A stretch of 54,629 nucleotides of DNA from Geodermatophilus sp. YIM 151500 (lineage in GTDB: Bacteria; Actinomycetota; Actinomycetes; Mycobacteriales; Geodermatophilaceae): positions 20,113-74,741 of the forward strand of contig NZ_JAOVZT010000006.1 of the NCBI RefSeq assembly GCF_025716945.1, given 5' to 3'. The translations under genes were made by a program, and so were the position numbers. How positions within the stretch are numbered: position 1 is the stretch's first letter; every line of letters starts with the position of its first letter. Positions 1-8,239 of this stretch are shown here, one piece after another. The notes under the pieces were generated by a model. The model worked only from the letters and a program-made list of their open reading frames with translations, had not been told where the DNA came from and did no database searches.

Positions 1-25
1 GCCGAGCCTGGTGACGTGCTGGAGC

Positions 26-84
26 GGCCACCCTTCAGGGACCCGTGCCGAGCCTGCGAGGCGTGGGGGGAAGGGTGGTCCTTC
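26..84. repeat. Intergenic dyad element, copy A (terminator-like)
   Basis: Arms GGCCACCCTTC (26-36) and GAAGGGTGGTCC (70-81) enclose a centre resembling the centres of three other elements at 1812-1890, 14740-14820 and 40681-40740. It lies directly after the stop of the ATPase gene that ends at 86 on the minus strand, where it could act as a terminator. Read on the minus strand it begins GAAGGACC, like the other copies. Confidence 0.6.
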
Positions 85-85
85 A

Positions 86-1276
86 TCAGTCGGGGTGGTC
101 GAGCAGGTAGCGGCCGAAGTGCGGCACGGTGAAGGCGATCTGGCCGCGTTCGGCGGAGTAGACCAGACCCTTCTTGATCAGCGAGTCGCGCGCGGGGGAG
201 AGGGAGGCGGGCTTGCGGCCCAGGGACACCGCGACCTCCGAGGTGGCCACCGCGGTGCCGCCCGGCCCGCCCAGCTCGGCCATGGCGTGCATGTACTCGC
301 GCTCGGCGGGGGTGGCGCGCTCGTAGCGGGAACCGAAGAAGCCCACGGCCAGCTCGGCCTCGGCGACCGGCGCGGCCATGGCGACGTCCGCGGCGGTGAT
401 GGGGGAGGAGGCGGCGACGTCCCAGGTGACCTTGCCGTAGGCCTGCACGAAGTACGGGTAGCCGTCGGCGGCCTCGTACAGCGCGTCGAGCGCGGCCTCC
501 TCGAAGCCGACGTCCTCCCGCTCGGCGGGCGCCAGCAGCGCCCGGTCGGCGGCCGGTCGGTCGAGCCGGTCGATGCGCAGGTAGCGGAACAGCCGTTCGG
601 AGTAGCTCTTGGAGGCGCTCAGCACCGCCGGCAGGTGGGGGAGGCCCGCGCCCACGACGATCAGCGGGGCGCCCTGCTGGGAGAGCTCGTGGCAGGCGGC
701 GCAGATGGCCGAGACGTCGTCGGTCTGCACGTCCTGCATCTCGTCGATGAACAGCGCGATGCCGCTGCCGACGTCGGCCGCCACGCCGGCGGCGTCGGTG
801 AGCAGCTCGACCAGGTCGATCTCCATGTCGCCGGAGTCGGCGCGCCCGCTGGCCGCGGGCACGTCGATGCCCGGCTGCCAGCGGTCGCGGACCTTCGCGT
901 CGGCCGTCTGCCGCTGCGCGAACGCCTTGACCACGCCCAGGACGGCGTCCATCGACTCCTGGTCGCCGTGCCGCGGGCCCAGCTCCCGCAGCGCCATGTG
1001 CAGCGCGGAGGAGACCGGCCGCCGCAGCGACTGCTCGGGCCGCGCCTCGATCTTGCCGGTGCCCCACCCCCGGCTGATCGCGGCCGACCGCAGCTGGTTG
1101 AGCAGCACGGTCTTGCCCACCCCGCGCAGCCCGGTGAGCACCAGGGAGCGCTCCGGCCGGCCTCGTGCGATCCGTTCGAGGACGACGTCGAAGGCCGACA
1201 GCTCGGCGTCCCGGCCGGCCAGCTCCGGAGGGCGCTGGCCGGCGCCGGGCGCGTAGGGGTTCCGCACCGGGTCCAC
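86..1276 (-). CDS. AAA-type ATPase (orphan, ORC1/Cdc6-like AAA_16 fold)
   Basis: Seen: a 396-residue protein with Walker A GLRGVGKT (residues 49-56), Walker B ALFIDE (174-179), a conserved GYPYF segment (272-276) and a C-terminal part that looks like a winged helix (SEVAVSLGRKPASLSPARDSLIKKGLV). Family knowledge: such single-gene ATPases are common in actinobacteria and usually annotated only as ATP-binding protein or AAA family ATPase; their cellular role is not established. The GTG start at 1276 is 7 nt downstream of TACGCT on the minus strand (1289-1284), so the mRNA is probably leaderless. No operon partner is visible: the next gene upstream is divergent. A decayed paralogue lies at 16074-16650. 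Function beyond nucleotide-dependent switching cannot be inferred. Confidence 0.85.
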   Translation of the reverse strand: MDPVRNPYAPGAGQRPPELAGRDAELSAFDVVLERIARGRPERSLVLTGLRGVGKTVLLNQLRSAAISRGWGTGKIEARPEQSLRRPVSSALHMALRELGPRHGDQESMDAVLGVVKAFAQRQTADAKVRDRWQPGIDVPAASGRADSGDMEIDLVELLTDAAGVAADVGSGIALFIDEMQDVQTDDVSAICAACHELSQQGAPLIVVGAGLPHLPAVLSASKSYSERLFRYLRIDRLDRPAADRALLAPAEREDVGFEEAALDALYEAADGYPYFVQAYGKVTWDVAASSPITAADVAMAAPVAEAELAVGFFGSRYERATPAEREYMHAMAELGGPGGTAVATSEVAVSLGRKPASLSPARDSLIKKGLVYSAERGQIAFTVPHFGRYLLDHPD

Positions 1277-1283
1277 GTCGAGC

Positions 1284-1289
1284 AGCGTA
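1284..1289 (-). promoter_or_regulatory. -10 hexamer for leaderless ATPase gene
   Basis: TACGCT on the minus strand, 7 nt before the GTG at 1276. The same arrangement occurs before the gene at 50746. Confidence 0.45.
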
Positions 1290-1434
1290 TGGGCTCGTCT
1301 AGCGCCGTCCGTAGACGTCGGTAGAAGCAGCTAGCGCGTGTCGTCGGCCGTCGAGGGCCGTCGAGCGCGCTCTACCGATGACGCTAGAGCTGTGTAGACC
1401 CGCGCAGATGCGGCCCGACGGGCACCGCCGCCGC

Positions 1435-1440
1435 TAGCGT
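1435..1440 (+). promoter_or_regulatory. -10 hexamer TAGCGT for the membrane protein gene
   Basis: TAGCGT lies 7 nt before the GTG at 1448. This argues for a leaderless transcript starting at or next to 1448, because the in-frame upstream GTG at 1439 overlaps the hexamer. Confidence 0.45.
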
Positions 1441-1447
1441 GATCACC

Positions 1448-1813
1448 GTGGTGGGTTTCCTGCTCAAGGTCGTCCTCATGGCCGGGGTCTTCTGGGTGAC
1501 GACCCGGCTCGTGCCCGGCGTCGACGTGGTGGGCAACGAGGACGCCCCGCTGGGGGTCACCGGCACGTTCCTGTGGATCGCCCTGATGTTCGCCGTCGTC
1601 AACGCCGTCGTCGGGCCGGTGGTCCGGCTGCTGTCGCTGCCGTTCATCCTGCTGACCCTCGGGTTGTTCCTGCTGGTCATCAACGCGGCGCTGCTCGGGC
1701 TGACGGCGGCGCTGAGCGACCGGCTCACCGTCGACGGTGTCGGATCCGCCGTCGTCGGGGGGCTGATCCTGGCGATCGGCGGTTGGCTCGCCGACCAGCT
1801 GCTCGACCGCTGA
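1448..1813 (+). CDS. Small integral membrane protein, phage-holin-4 / YvlD family
   Basis: About 121 residues with four hydrophobic helices: VVGFLLKVVLMAGVFWV, the LWIALMFAVVNAVVGPVV region, LPFILLTLGLFLLVINAALL, and AVVGGLILAIGGWLADQLL. Family knowledge: this fold is called mycobacterial phage holin superfamily IV or YvlD-like. Despite the name, chromosomal members are ordinary membrane proteins of unknown role and do not imply a prophage; no phage gene is nearby. The frame is open from GTG 1439, but TAGCGT at 1435-1440 favours a leaderless start at 1448. Followed by repeat element copy B. Expected location: cytoplasmic membrane. Confidence 0.75.
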   Translation: MVGFLLKVVLMAGVFWVTTRLVPGVDVVGNEDAPLGVTGTFLWIALMFAVVNAVVGPVVRLLSLPFILLTLGLFLLVINAALLGLTAALSDRLTVDGVGSAVVGGLILAIGGWLADQLLDR

Positions 1814-1890
1814 AGAAGGACCCTCTGCCTCGGCCTCCCTGCAGGGTCCCGCCGCGAGCGTGCGAGCGGTGGGGGGTAGGGAGGTCCTCA
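1812..1890. repeat. Intergenic dyad element, copy B
   Basis: Begins at the stop codon of the membrane protein gene with GAAGGACCCTC and ends GGAGGTCCTC. The centre carries CCCGCCGCGAGCGTGCGAG, nearly identical to copy C (CCCGCCGCGAGCTCGCGAG). Outer and inner arms could form a long stem. Probable terminator or REP-like element. Confidence 0.6.
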
Positions 1891-1977
1891 CTCTCGCAGG
1901 CTCGGGGCGGAGCCTCGGGACGGGGCCACCGGTTCGGCAGCGGGCCGCGTCGTCGTGACGGGCGACGGGGAGGGCGC

Positions 1978-1983
1978 TAGCGT
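1978..1983 (+). promoter_or_regulatory. -10 hexamer TAGCGT for glutamate dehydrogenase
   Basis: TAGCGT 8 nt before ATG 1992, with no Shine-Dalgarno motif between them. Candidate leaderless promoter. Confidence 0.45.
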
Positions 1984-1991
1984 GCCCTGGC

Positions 1992-4900
1992 ATGGCCAGC
2001 ACCACCGGTGCCGTCACGGACATCCCGCGACGAGACCCGGACGGCGGTGCCCCGCAGGCGGCTCTCACCGAGCTCGCCGCGCTGGAAGCCGCCCGTGACG
2101 AGAAGCGACGCCTGCTCGACCGCGCGGCCGAATCGGCCGCCGAGCTCGGCCCGCGGGATCGGCTGCCGGACGGCTGCGCGGTCGCCGACCTGCCGGCGCT
2201 GCTGCACCGTTTCTACTGGAGCGAGCCGGCCGCCGAGGTGCTCGGCCACGATCCCGACGAGCTCGCCGGGCTGGCGCTGGGGCACCTGCGGCTGGCCGAG
2301 AACCGGCCGCGGGGCGCGGTCACCATCGCCGTCGAGCGGCAGCCCGACCGGCGCGACGTGCTGCGGATCGTCACCGACGACATGCCCTTCCTCGTCGACT
2401 CGGTCACCGCGGAGGTCGTCCGGCAGGGCATCCCGCTGACCCACGTGGTGCACCCGGTGGTGGTCGTCCGCCGCGACCTCACCGGCCGCCTGGAGGCCTT
2501 CTGCGACAGCGCCGACCCGGCCGAATGCGGCGCCGACGCGCTGGCCGAGTCGTGGATGGCCGTGGTCTTCGACGGCCCCCTGGACGAGGAGTCGGCCACC
2601 GACCTCGTCACAGGGCTGCGCACCGTGCTCGCCGACGTGCGCGCCGTCGAGGAGGACGCCCAGCGCATGCGTGCCCGCGCGCTGGAGCTGGCCGACCGGC
2701 TCGACCAGCGGGTCGCGGGCCGGCCGGCGGCCGACCTGCTCGAACCAGCCGACGACCCGGCGGAGGCCGCCGCGCTGCTGCGCTGGCTGGCCGACGGCCA
2801 CTTCGTCTTCCTGGGTGCGCGCGACGTCGACCTGGCGCCCGGTCGGGGCCGGTCGACCGAGCGCCCGGTGCCCGGCACCGGCCTGGGTGTGCTGCGCAGC
2901 GACACCGACATGAGCGCCGCCGTCGTCCGACTGCCCGAGGCGATCCGCGCTCCGGAGCGGCACCTGCTCACCGTCACCAAGGCCGACGCGCGCTCCACCG
3001 TGCACCGCCCGGCCTGGCTGGACCTGGTGGCCGTCAGCCTCCCCGTCGACCACGGTGACGGCGCCCGCCAGCACCGCCTGGTCGGCCTGCTCCCCACCGT
3101 CGCCTACACGGCCAGCGTGCTCGACGTGCCCGTCGTCCGGCGCACGGTGGCCGAGGTGGTCGCCCGCTCCGGCGTCCCCGCCGACAGCCACACCGGCAAG
3201 CAGTTGCTGGACGTGCTGGAGACCTATCCGCGCGACGAGCTGTTCCAGGTCGGCGCCGACGAGCTGCTGCCGGTCGCGCTGGCCGTGCTCTACCTGCAGG
3301 AGCGCCGGCAGACCCGGCTGTTCCTCCGCCGCGACCCCACCGGGCGGTTCTGGTCGGCGCTGGTCTACCTGCCGCGCGACCGGTACACGACCGAGGTGCG
3401 GTTGGCCATGCAGCAGCTGCTGCTCGAGCGGCTGGGCGGTTCCAGCATCGAGTACACGGCGCGGTCCACCGAGTCGGTGCTGACCCGGCTGCACTTCGTC
3501 GTCCGGCTGCCGGTCGGGCGGCGCGGCGCCACCAAGCCCCGGGACGTCGACGTCGAGGCGCTGCAGGCCGAGCTCGCCGCCGTGGCCCGCAGCTGGACCG
3601 ACGACCTGTCCGACGCGCTCACCGGCCGGTACGGCGCCGAGGCCGACCGGATCTTCGCCCGGGTCGCCGACGCCTTTCCCGCCGCCTACCAGGAGGACTT
3701 CACCGCCGACCGGGCCGTCGACGACCTGGCCCGGCTCGACGAGCTGGCGGTCGGGCAGTCGGCGCTGCGGCTGTGGACGCCGCGGGACGCCGCGCCGGGG
3801 GAGCACCGCCTGACGATCTACCGGGTGGGGGAGCGGCTGCTGCTCTCCGACGTGCTGCCGGTGCTGCAGAACATGGGCGTCGAGGTGGTCGACGAACGGC
3901 CGTACGAGATCGACCGCATCGGCGCCCCGCCCACCTGGATCTACGACTTCGGCGTGACCGTCCCGGCCGGCGACCTGCCGCTCACGCGCTCCCTGCCCGA
4001 GCGCTTCACCGAGGCGGTGTCCGCGGTGTGGCGGGGCGACACCGAGGACGACGGCCTCGGCGCGCTGGTCCTGCTCGCCGGGCTGAACTGGCGGCAGGTG
4101 ACCGTCGTCCGGGCCTACGTGCAGTGGCTGCGCCAGGCCGGGCTGAACTTCGGCCAGGAGTACGTCGACCAGACGCTGGCCGCCCACCCCGGCGTGGTGG
4201 CCCGCATGGTCGCCCTCTTCGAGACCCGTTTCTCGCCGCGGCAGCCGGCCGGACGTGAGGCGCGGCAGCAGGAGCTGGTCGAGGCGCTGCGCGAGTCGAT
4301 CGGCGCGGTCGACTCGCTGGACGCCGACCGCGTGCTCACCGCGCTGCTGTCGGCGGTGCTGGCCACCCAGCGCACCAGCTACTACGCGGTGACGGGCGCC
4401 GGACCCCCGCTGCCGCTGGCGCTCAAGCTCGACCCGTCCGGGGTGCCCGACGTGCCGCAGCCGCGGCCGTGGCGCGAGATCTGGGTCAGCTCGCCCCGGG
4501 TTCTGGGCGTCCACCTGCGCTTCGGCCCGGTGGCGCGCGGCGGGCTGCGCTGGTCCGACCGCCGCGAGGACCTGCGCACCGAGATCCTCGGCCTGGTCAA
4601 GGCGCAGATGGTGAAGAACACGGTCATCGTGCCCACCGGCGCCAAGGGCGGCTTCGTCGTCCGCCGGCCGCCCGGGGAGGGCGCGAGCCGCGACGAGGTG
4701 CTCGCCGAGGGGCAGGCCTGCTACCGGCTGTTCATCGGGGCGTTGCTGGCGCTGACCGACAACCTGGTGGACGGCGCGGTCGTGCCGCCCGACCGCGTGG
4801 TCCGCCACGACGGTGACGACACCTACCTCGTGGTCGCCGCCGACAAGGGCACCGCGACGTTCTCCGACCTGGCCAACTCGGTGGCGGTCGAGCGCGGCTT

Positions 4901-6959
4901 CTGGCTCGGCGACGCCTTCGCGTCGGGCGGCTCGGTCGGCTACGACCACAAGGCCATGGGCATCACCGCCCGTGGCGCGTGGGAGTCGGTGACCCGGCAC
5001 TTCCGCGAGCTGGACCTCGACGTGCAGAGGCACGAGTTCACCGTCGTCGGCATCGGCGACATGTCCGGTGACGTGTTCGGCAACGGCATGCTGCTGTCGG
5101 AGAAGATCCGGCTGGTCGCGGCCTTCGACCACCGGCACGTCTTCGTCGATCCGACGCCCGACGCCGCCGCGTCGTTCGCCGAACGCCGCCGGCTGTTCGC
5201 GCTGCCGCGCTCCTCCTGGGCCGACTACGACCCCGCGCGGATCAGCGAGGGCGGTGGGGTCTGGCCGCGGACGGCGAAGGCGGTGCCCGTCTCACCGCAG
5301 ATGCGCACCGCGCTCGGGCTGGACGCCGCGGTCGACGCGCTGACCCCGGTGGAGCTGATCCGGGCGGTGCTGCTGGCGCCGGTCGACCTGCTGTTCAACG
5401 GCGGCATCGGCACCTACGTCAAGGCGTCGAGCGAGGGGCACCTCGACGTCGGGGACAAGGCCAACGACGCCGTGCGGGTCGACGGCGAACAGCTGCGGGT
5501 GCGGGTCGTCGCGGAGGGCGGCAACCTCGGGCTGACCCAGCGCGGCCGGGTGGAGTACGCCCTGCACGGCGGCAGGGTGAACAACGACGCGGTCGACAAC
5601 TCCGCCGGCGTCGACACCTCCGACCACGAGGTCAACATCAAGATCGCCCTCAACCGGGTGGTCGATGACGGCGCGCTGGACGCCGACGGCCGCGCGGAGC
5701 TGCTCGGGGCGATGGCCGACGAGGTCGCCGCCGCGGTCCTCACCGACAACCACGGTCAGAACGCGGTCCTCGCCGCGGAGGTCTCCGCCGCGCGCAGCCT
5801 GCTCGACGCGCACGAGCGGTTCATCCGCGCGCTGGAGCGCTCCGGCCAGCTGTCGCGCGCCGTCGAGGCGCTGCCCGACGAGCGGCAGCTGCGGGAGCGC
5901 CGCCGCGACGGGCAGGCGCTGACCAGCCCCGAGCTCTCGGTGCTGCTGGCCTACGCCAAGCTGGCCACCGACGCCGTGGTGCGCAGCTCGACGCTGCCCG
6001 ACGACCCGTCGCTGGAGGCGTTGCTCGTCGACTACTTCCCCGGACCGCTGCGCGAGCGCTACCGCAAGGCGGTCGTCGAGCACCCGCTGCGGCGCGACAT
6101 CATCGCCACCGCCCTGACCAACCGGGCGGTCAACGTCGCGGGCACGACCGGCCTGTTCCGCCTCGCCGAGGAGACCGGCGTGCCGCTGGTCGCGGTGGTG
6201 CGCGCGCACGCGGTCGCCCGGGCGGCGTTCGGCATCGACGGGATGTGGGACGCCGTCCGGCCCCTGGACAACCGCGTGTCCGCCGCCGTCCAGGTGGAGC
6301 TGCGCACCGAGGCGACGCGGTTGGCCGAGCGCGCCGCCCGGTGGCTGCTGCGCCTGCCCGCCCTGGTGGGTGAACAGCCCGCGCCGCTGGCCGAGGTGAC
6401 GGACCGGTTCGCCGCGCCGGTGGCCGCCGTCCGGGCCGGGCTGCCGCGGTGGCTGCTGGGCGCCGAGGCGGAGGCGTACGCCGAGCGCGCCCGGCGGTTG
6501 GAAGCGGCCGGCGTGCCCGCCGGGATGGCCGCCGACGTCGCGGTCGTGCCGCTGCTGCCCGCGGCGCTCGACCTGGCCGTCGTGGCCGAGCAGACCGGCG
6601 CGCCGATCGCGCTCGCCGGCCAGGTCATGCAGGGCCTGGCCGAGCGGCTGGAGCTGGTGCCGCTGCGCGAGCGGGTCATCGGGCTGCCCCGCGACCGCCG
6701 CTGGCCGTCGATGGCGCGCGCCTCGCTGCGCGACGACCTGGCCACCGAGCAGGCCGCGCTGACGGCCGACGTGCTCACCCTGCGCCGCAGCGACGCCGAC
6801 GGCGCCGAGCGGCTGGTCGGGGCGTGGGTCGAGGGCTGGGACGGCGCCCAGCGGCGGGCGGCGGCTCAGCTGGCCGACATCGTGGCGGGTGACCGGCACG
6901 AGCTGGCGGAACTGCTCGTCGCCGTCCGGACCCTGCGCGGCCTCCGCCGGCGGGCGTGA
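1992..6959 (+). CDS. gdh: NAD-dependent glutamate dehydrogenase, large (180-kDa) class
   Basis: Oxidative deamination of L-glutamate to 2-oxoglutarate and ammonia with NAD+, in the cytoplasm. The 1,655-residue length matches the large bacterial NAD-GDH class (about 1,600 residues). Roughly 800 N-terminal residues form the regulatory part typical of this class. The catalytic core contains RGGLRWSDRREDLRTEILG and AQMVKNTVIVPTGAKGGF (about residues 845-888), GIGDMSGDVFGNGML (about 1019-1033) and EGGNLGLTQRGRVEYA (about 1173-1190). The ATG at 1992 follows TAGCGT by 8 nt, so the gene is probably leaderless and monocistronic. The antisense frame is open for over 1,000 codons, a GC-skew artefact. 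In mycobacteria the equivalent enzyme is controlled by phosphorylated GarA; no garA is present in this window. Confidence 0.95.
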   Translation: MASTTGAVTDIPRRDPDGGAPQAALTELAALEAARDEKRRLLDRAAESAAELGPRDRLPDGCAVADLPALLHRFYWSEPAAEVLGHDPDELAGLALGHLRLAENRPRGAVTIAVERQPDRRDVLRIVTDDMPFLVDSVTAEVVRQGIPLTHVVHPVVVVRRDLTGRLEAFCDSADPAECGADALAESWMAVVFDGPLDEESATDLVTGLRTVLADVRAVEEDAQRMRARALELADRLDQRVAGRPAADLLEPADDPAEAAALLRWLADGHFVFLGARDVDLAPGRGRSTERPVPGTGLGVLRSDTDMSAAVVRLPEAIRAPERHLLTVTKADARSTVHRPAWLDLVAVSLPVDHGDGARQHRLVGLLPTVAYTASVLDVPVVRRTVAEVVARSGVPADSHTGKQLLDVLETYPRDELFQVGADELLPVALAVLYLQERRQTRLFLRRDPTGRFWSALVYLPRDRYTTEVRLAMQQLLLERLGGSSIEYTARSTESVLTRLHFVVRLPVGRRGATKPRDVDVEALQAELAAVARSWTDDLSDALTGRYGAEADRIFARVADAFPAAYQEDFTADRAVDDLARLDELAVGQSALRLWTPRDAAPGEHRLTIYRVGERLLLSDVLPVLQNMGVEVVDERPYEIDRIGAPPTWIYDFGVTVPAGDLPLTRSLPERFTEAVSAVWRGDTEDDGLGALVLLAGLNWRQVTVVRAYVQWLRQAGLNFGQEYVDQTLAAHPGVVARMVALFETRFSPRQPAGREARQQELVEALRESIGAVDSLDADRVLTALLSAVLATQRTSYYAVTGAGPPLPLALKLDPSGVPDVPQPRPWREIWVSSPRVLGVHLRFGPVARGGLRWSDRREDLRTEILGLVKAQMVKNTVIVPTGAKGGFVVRRPPGEGASRDEVLAEGQACYRLFIGALLALTDNLVDGAVVPPDRVVRHDGDDTYLVVAADKGTATFSDLANSVAVERGFWLGDAFASGGSVGYDHKAMGITARGAWESVTRHFRELDLDVQRHEFTVVGIGDMSGDVFGNGMLLSEKIRLVAAFDHRHVFVDPTPDAAASFAERRRLFALPRSSWADYDPARISEGGGVWPRTAKAVPVSPQMRTALGLDAAVDALTPVELIRAVLLAPVDLLFNGGIGTYVKASSEGHLDVGDKANDAVRVDGEQLRVRVVAEGGNLGLTQRGRVEYALHGGRVNNDAVDNSAGVDTSDHEVNIKIALNRVVDDGALDADGRAELLGAMADEVAAAVLTDNHGQNAVLAAEVSAARSLLDAHERFIRALERSGQLSRAVEALPDERQLRERRRDGQALTSPELSVLLAYAKLATDAVVRSSTLPDDPSLEALLVDYFPGPLRERYRKAVVEHPLRRDIIATALTNRAVNVAGTTGLFRLAEETGVPLVAVVRAHAVARAAFGIDGMWDAVRPLDNRVSAAVQVELRTEATRLAERAARWLLRLPALVGEQPAPLAEVTDRFAAPVAAVRAGLPRWLLGAEAEAYAERARRLEAAGVPAGMAADVAVVPLLPAALDLAVVAEQTGAPIALAGQVMQGLAERLELVPLRERVIGLPRDRRWPSMARASLRDDLATEQAALTADVLTLRRSDADGAERLVGAWVEGWDGAQRRAAAQLADIVAGDRHELAELLVAVRTLRGLRRRA

Positions 6960-7026
6960 CGGCGGCCGCGCGTCCGCGGCCTCCCCTCGATGAGTGCCGG
7001 GAGCCGCCGCCGGGCAGGGTGGCGGT

Positions 7027-8181
7027 GTGGACGAGTTGCCGGTGGCCCCCCTGGAGGTGCTGCGCGAGCGACGCAGCGCCAAGTGGCGCACCTTCCCGCC
7101 CGACGTGCTGCCGCTGCCGGTGGCCGAGCACGACTTCCCGCTCGCGGAGCCGATCGCCGAGGCGCTGCACGCGGCCGTCGGCCGGTCCGACACCGGCTAC
7201 GCGATGGCGGCGCCGGTCCTCGGCCAGGCGGTCGCCGGCTTCGCCGGGCGCCGCTGGGGCTGGGAGATCGAGCCGGCCCGGGTGGCCGCCGTGGGGGACG
7301 TCGGGGTCGGCGTCGTCGAGCTGCTCCGCGTGCTGGCCGGGCCGGGGCGCACCGTCGTCTTCAGCCCACCGGTGTACTCCCCGTTCTTCAACTGGGTGCC
7401 CGAGGCCGGTGCCACGACCGTCGAGGTGCCGCTCCGGCGCACGGACGACGGCTGGCGGCTGGACCTGCCCGCACTGGAGCGGGCCTTCGCCGACCGCCCC
7501 GCCGCCTACGTGCTCTGCAGCCCGCACAACCCCGTGGGCCGGGTGCACGCCGCCGAGGAGCTCGGCGCCCTGGTCGAGCTGGCCCGCCGGTACGGGGTGA
7601 CGGTCGTCGCCGACGAGATCCACGCCCCGCTCGTGCTGCCCGGCGCGACGTTCACCCCGATCCTGACGCTCCCCGGGGCCGCCGACGTGGCGGTCAGCCT
7701 GGTCTCGGCCAGCAAGGCGTGGAACCTCGCCGGCCTCAAGTGCGCCGCCGTCGTCGCCGGCTCGGCGCGGACGGCGGAGCTCCTCGGCCGGCTGCCGGCC
7801 GACCTGCGCTGGCGCGTCGGCCACTTCGGCGTGCTCGCCTCCATCGCCGCCTTCACCGACGGCGAGCCCTGGCTCGACCGGCTGCTGCTGACCCTCGACC
7901 GCCGCCGGTCGCAGCTCGCCGGGCTGCTCGCGGCGCGGCTGCCCGAGGTCCGCTGGCACCCGCCCGAGGCCACCTACCTGGCCTGGCTCGACTGCCGCCG
8001 GTTCGGGGAGGGGGACGGGCCCCGGGACGCCGTCCTCGAGCGCGCCCGGATCGCCCTGGAACCCGGACCGCGCTACGGCGCGCCGGGCAGCGGTCACGTG
8101 CGGCTCAATTTCGGCACGAGCGCCGAGGTGGTCGACACCGCGGTCGCCGGCATGGCGCGGGCCCTCCGGTCGGGGCGATGA
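7027..8181 (+). CDS. PLP-dependent aminotransferase, MalY/PatB family (probable cystathionine beta-lyase)
   Basis: About 384 residues of fold type I PLP enzyme. The segment SASKAWNLAGLK holds the expected Schiff-base lysine (about K230). VLCSPHNPVGR and VVADEIHAPL are the conserved pyridoxal-pocket motifs, and the N-terminal PVAEHDFPLAEPI matches the WVADMDF-type start of MalY/PatB proteins. Family members carry out C-S beta-lyase chemistry, cleaving cystathionine or cysteine conjugates; the physiological substrate cannot be read from sequence. The frame extends upstream to 6994, but GTG 7027 sits 6 nt behind CAGGGT and aligns with the family N-terminus, so I choose it. Convergent with the amidase downstream. 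Confidence 0.85.
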   Translation: MDELPVAPLEVLRERRSAKWRTFPPDVLPLPVAEHDFPLAEPIAEALHAAVGRSDTGYAMAAPVLGQAVAGFAGRRWGWEIEPARVAAVGDVGVGVVELLRVLAGPGRTVVFSPPVYSPFFNWVPEAGATTVEVPLRRTDDGWRLDLPALERAFADRPAAYVLCSPHNPVGRVHAAEELGALVELARRYGVTVVADEIHAPLVLPGATFTPILTLPGAADVAVSLVSASKAWNLAGLKCAAVVAGSARTAELLGRLPADLRWRVGHFGVLASIAAFTDGEPWLDRLLLTLDRRRSQLAGLLAARLPEVRWHPPEATYLAWLDCRRFGEGDGPRDAVLERARIALEPGPRYGAPGSGHVRLNFGTSAEVVDTAVAGMARALRSGR

Positions 8182-8204
8182 CGGCGTCGAGCCGCGTCTG
8201 GCCC

Positions 8205-8226
8205 CGTCTAGCGGCCGCGCTAGACG
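8205..8226. terminator. Perfect palindrome between convergent genes
   Basis: Arms GTCTAGCG and CGCTAGAC around GCCG, extended one pair on each side, lie between the PLP-enzyme stop (8181) and the amidase stop (8240). No T-run follows. It could be a bidirectional hairpin terminator or a protein site; the CTAGCG core also recurs upstream of the ATPase gene. Confidence 0.45.
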
Positions 8227-8239
8227 CTCGTAGAGCCGG

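Noticed and set aside
1448-1813. Reading the holin-named membrane protein as evidence of a prophage
   Set aside because: Chromosomal members of this family are common, and no lysin, capsid, terminase, integrase or att-like repeat is present.
1977-5138. 1,053-codon open frame antisense to glutamate dehydrogenase
   Set aside because: Its sequence is the Gly/Arg/Val/Gln-rich pattern produced by reading GC3-biased codons backwards, with no domain; the sense strand is an unmistakable GDH.
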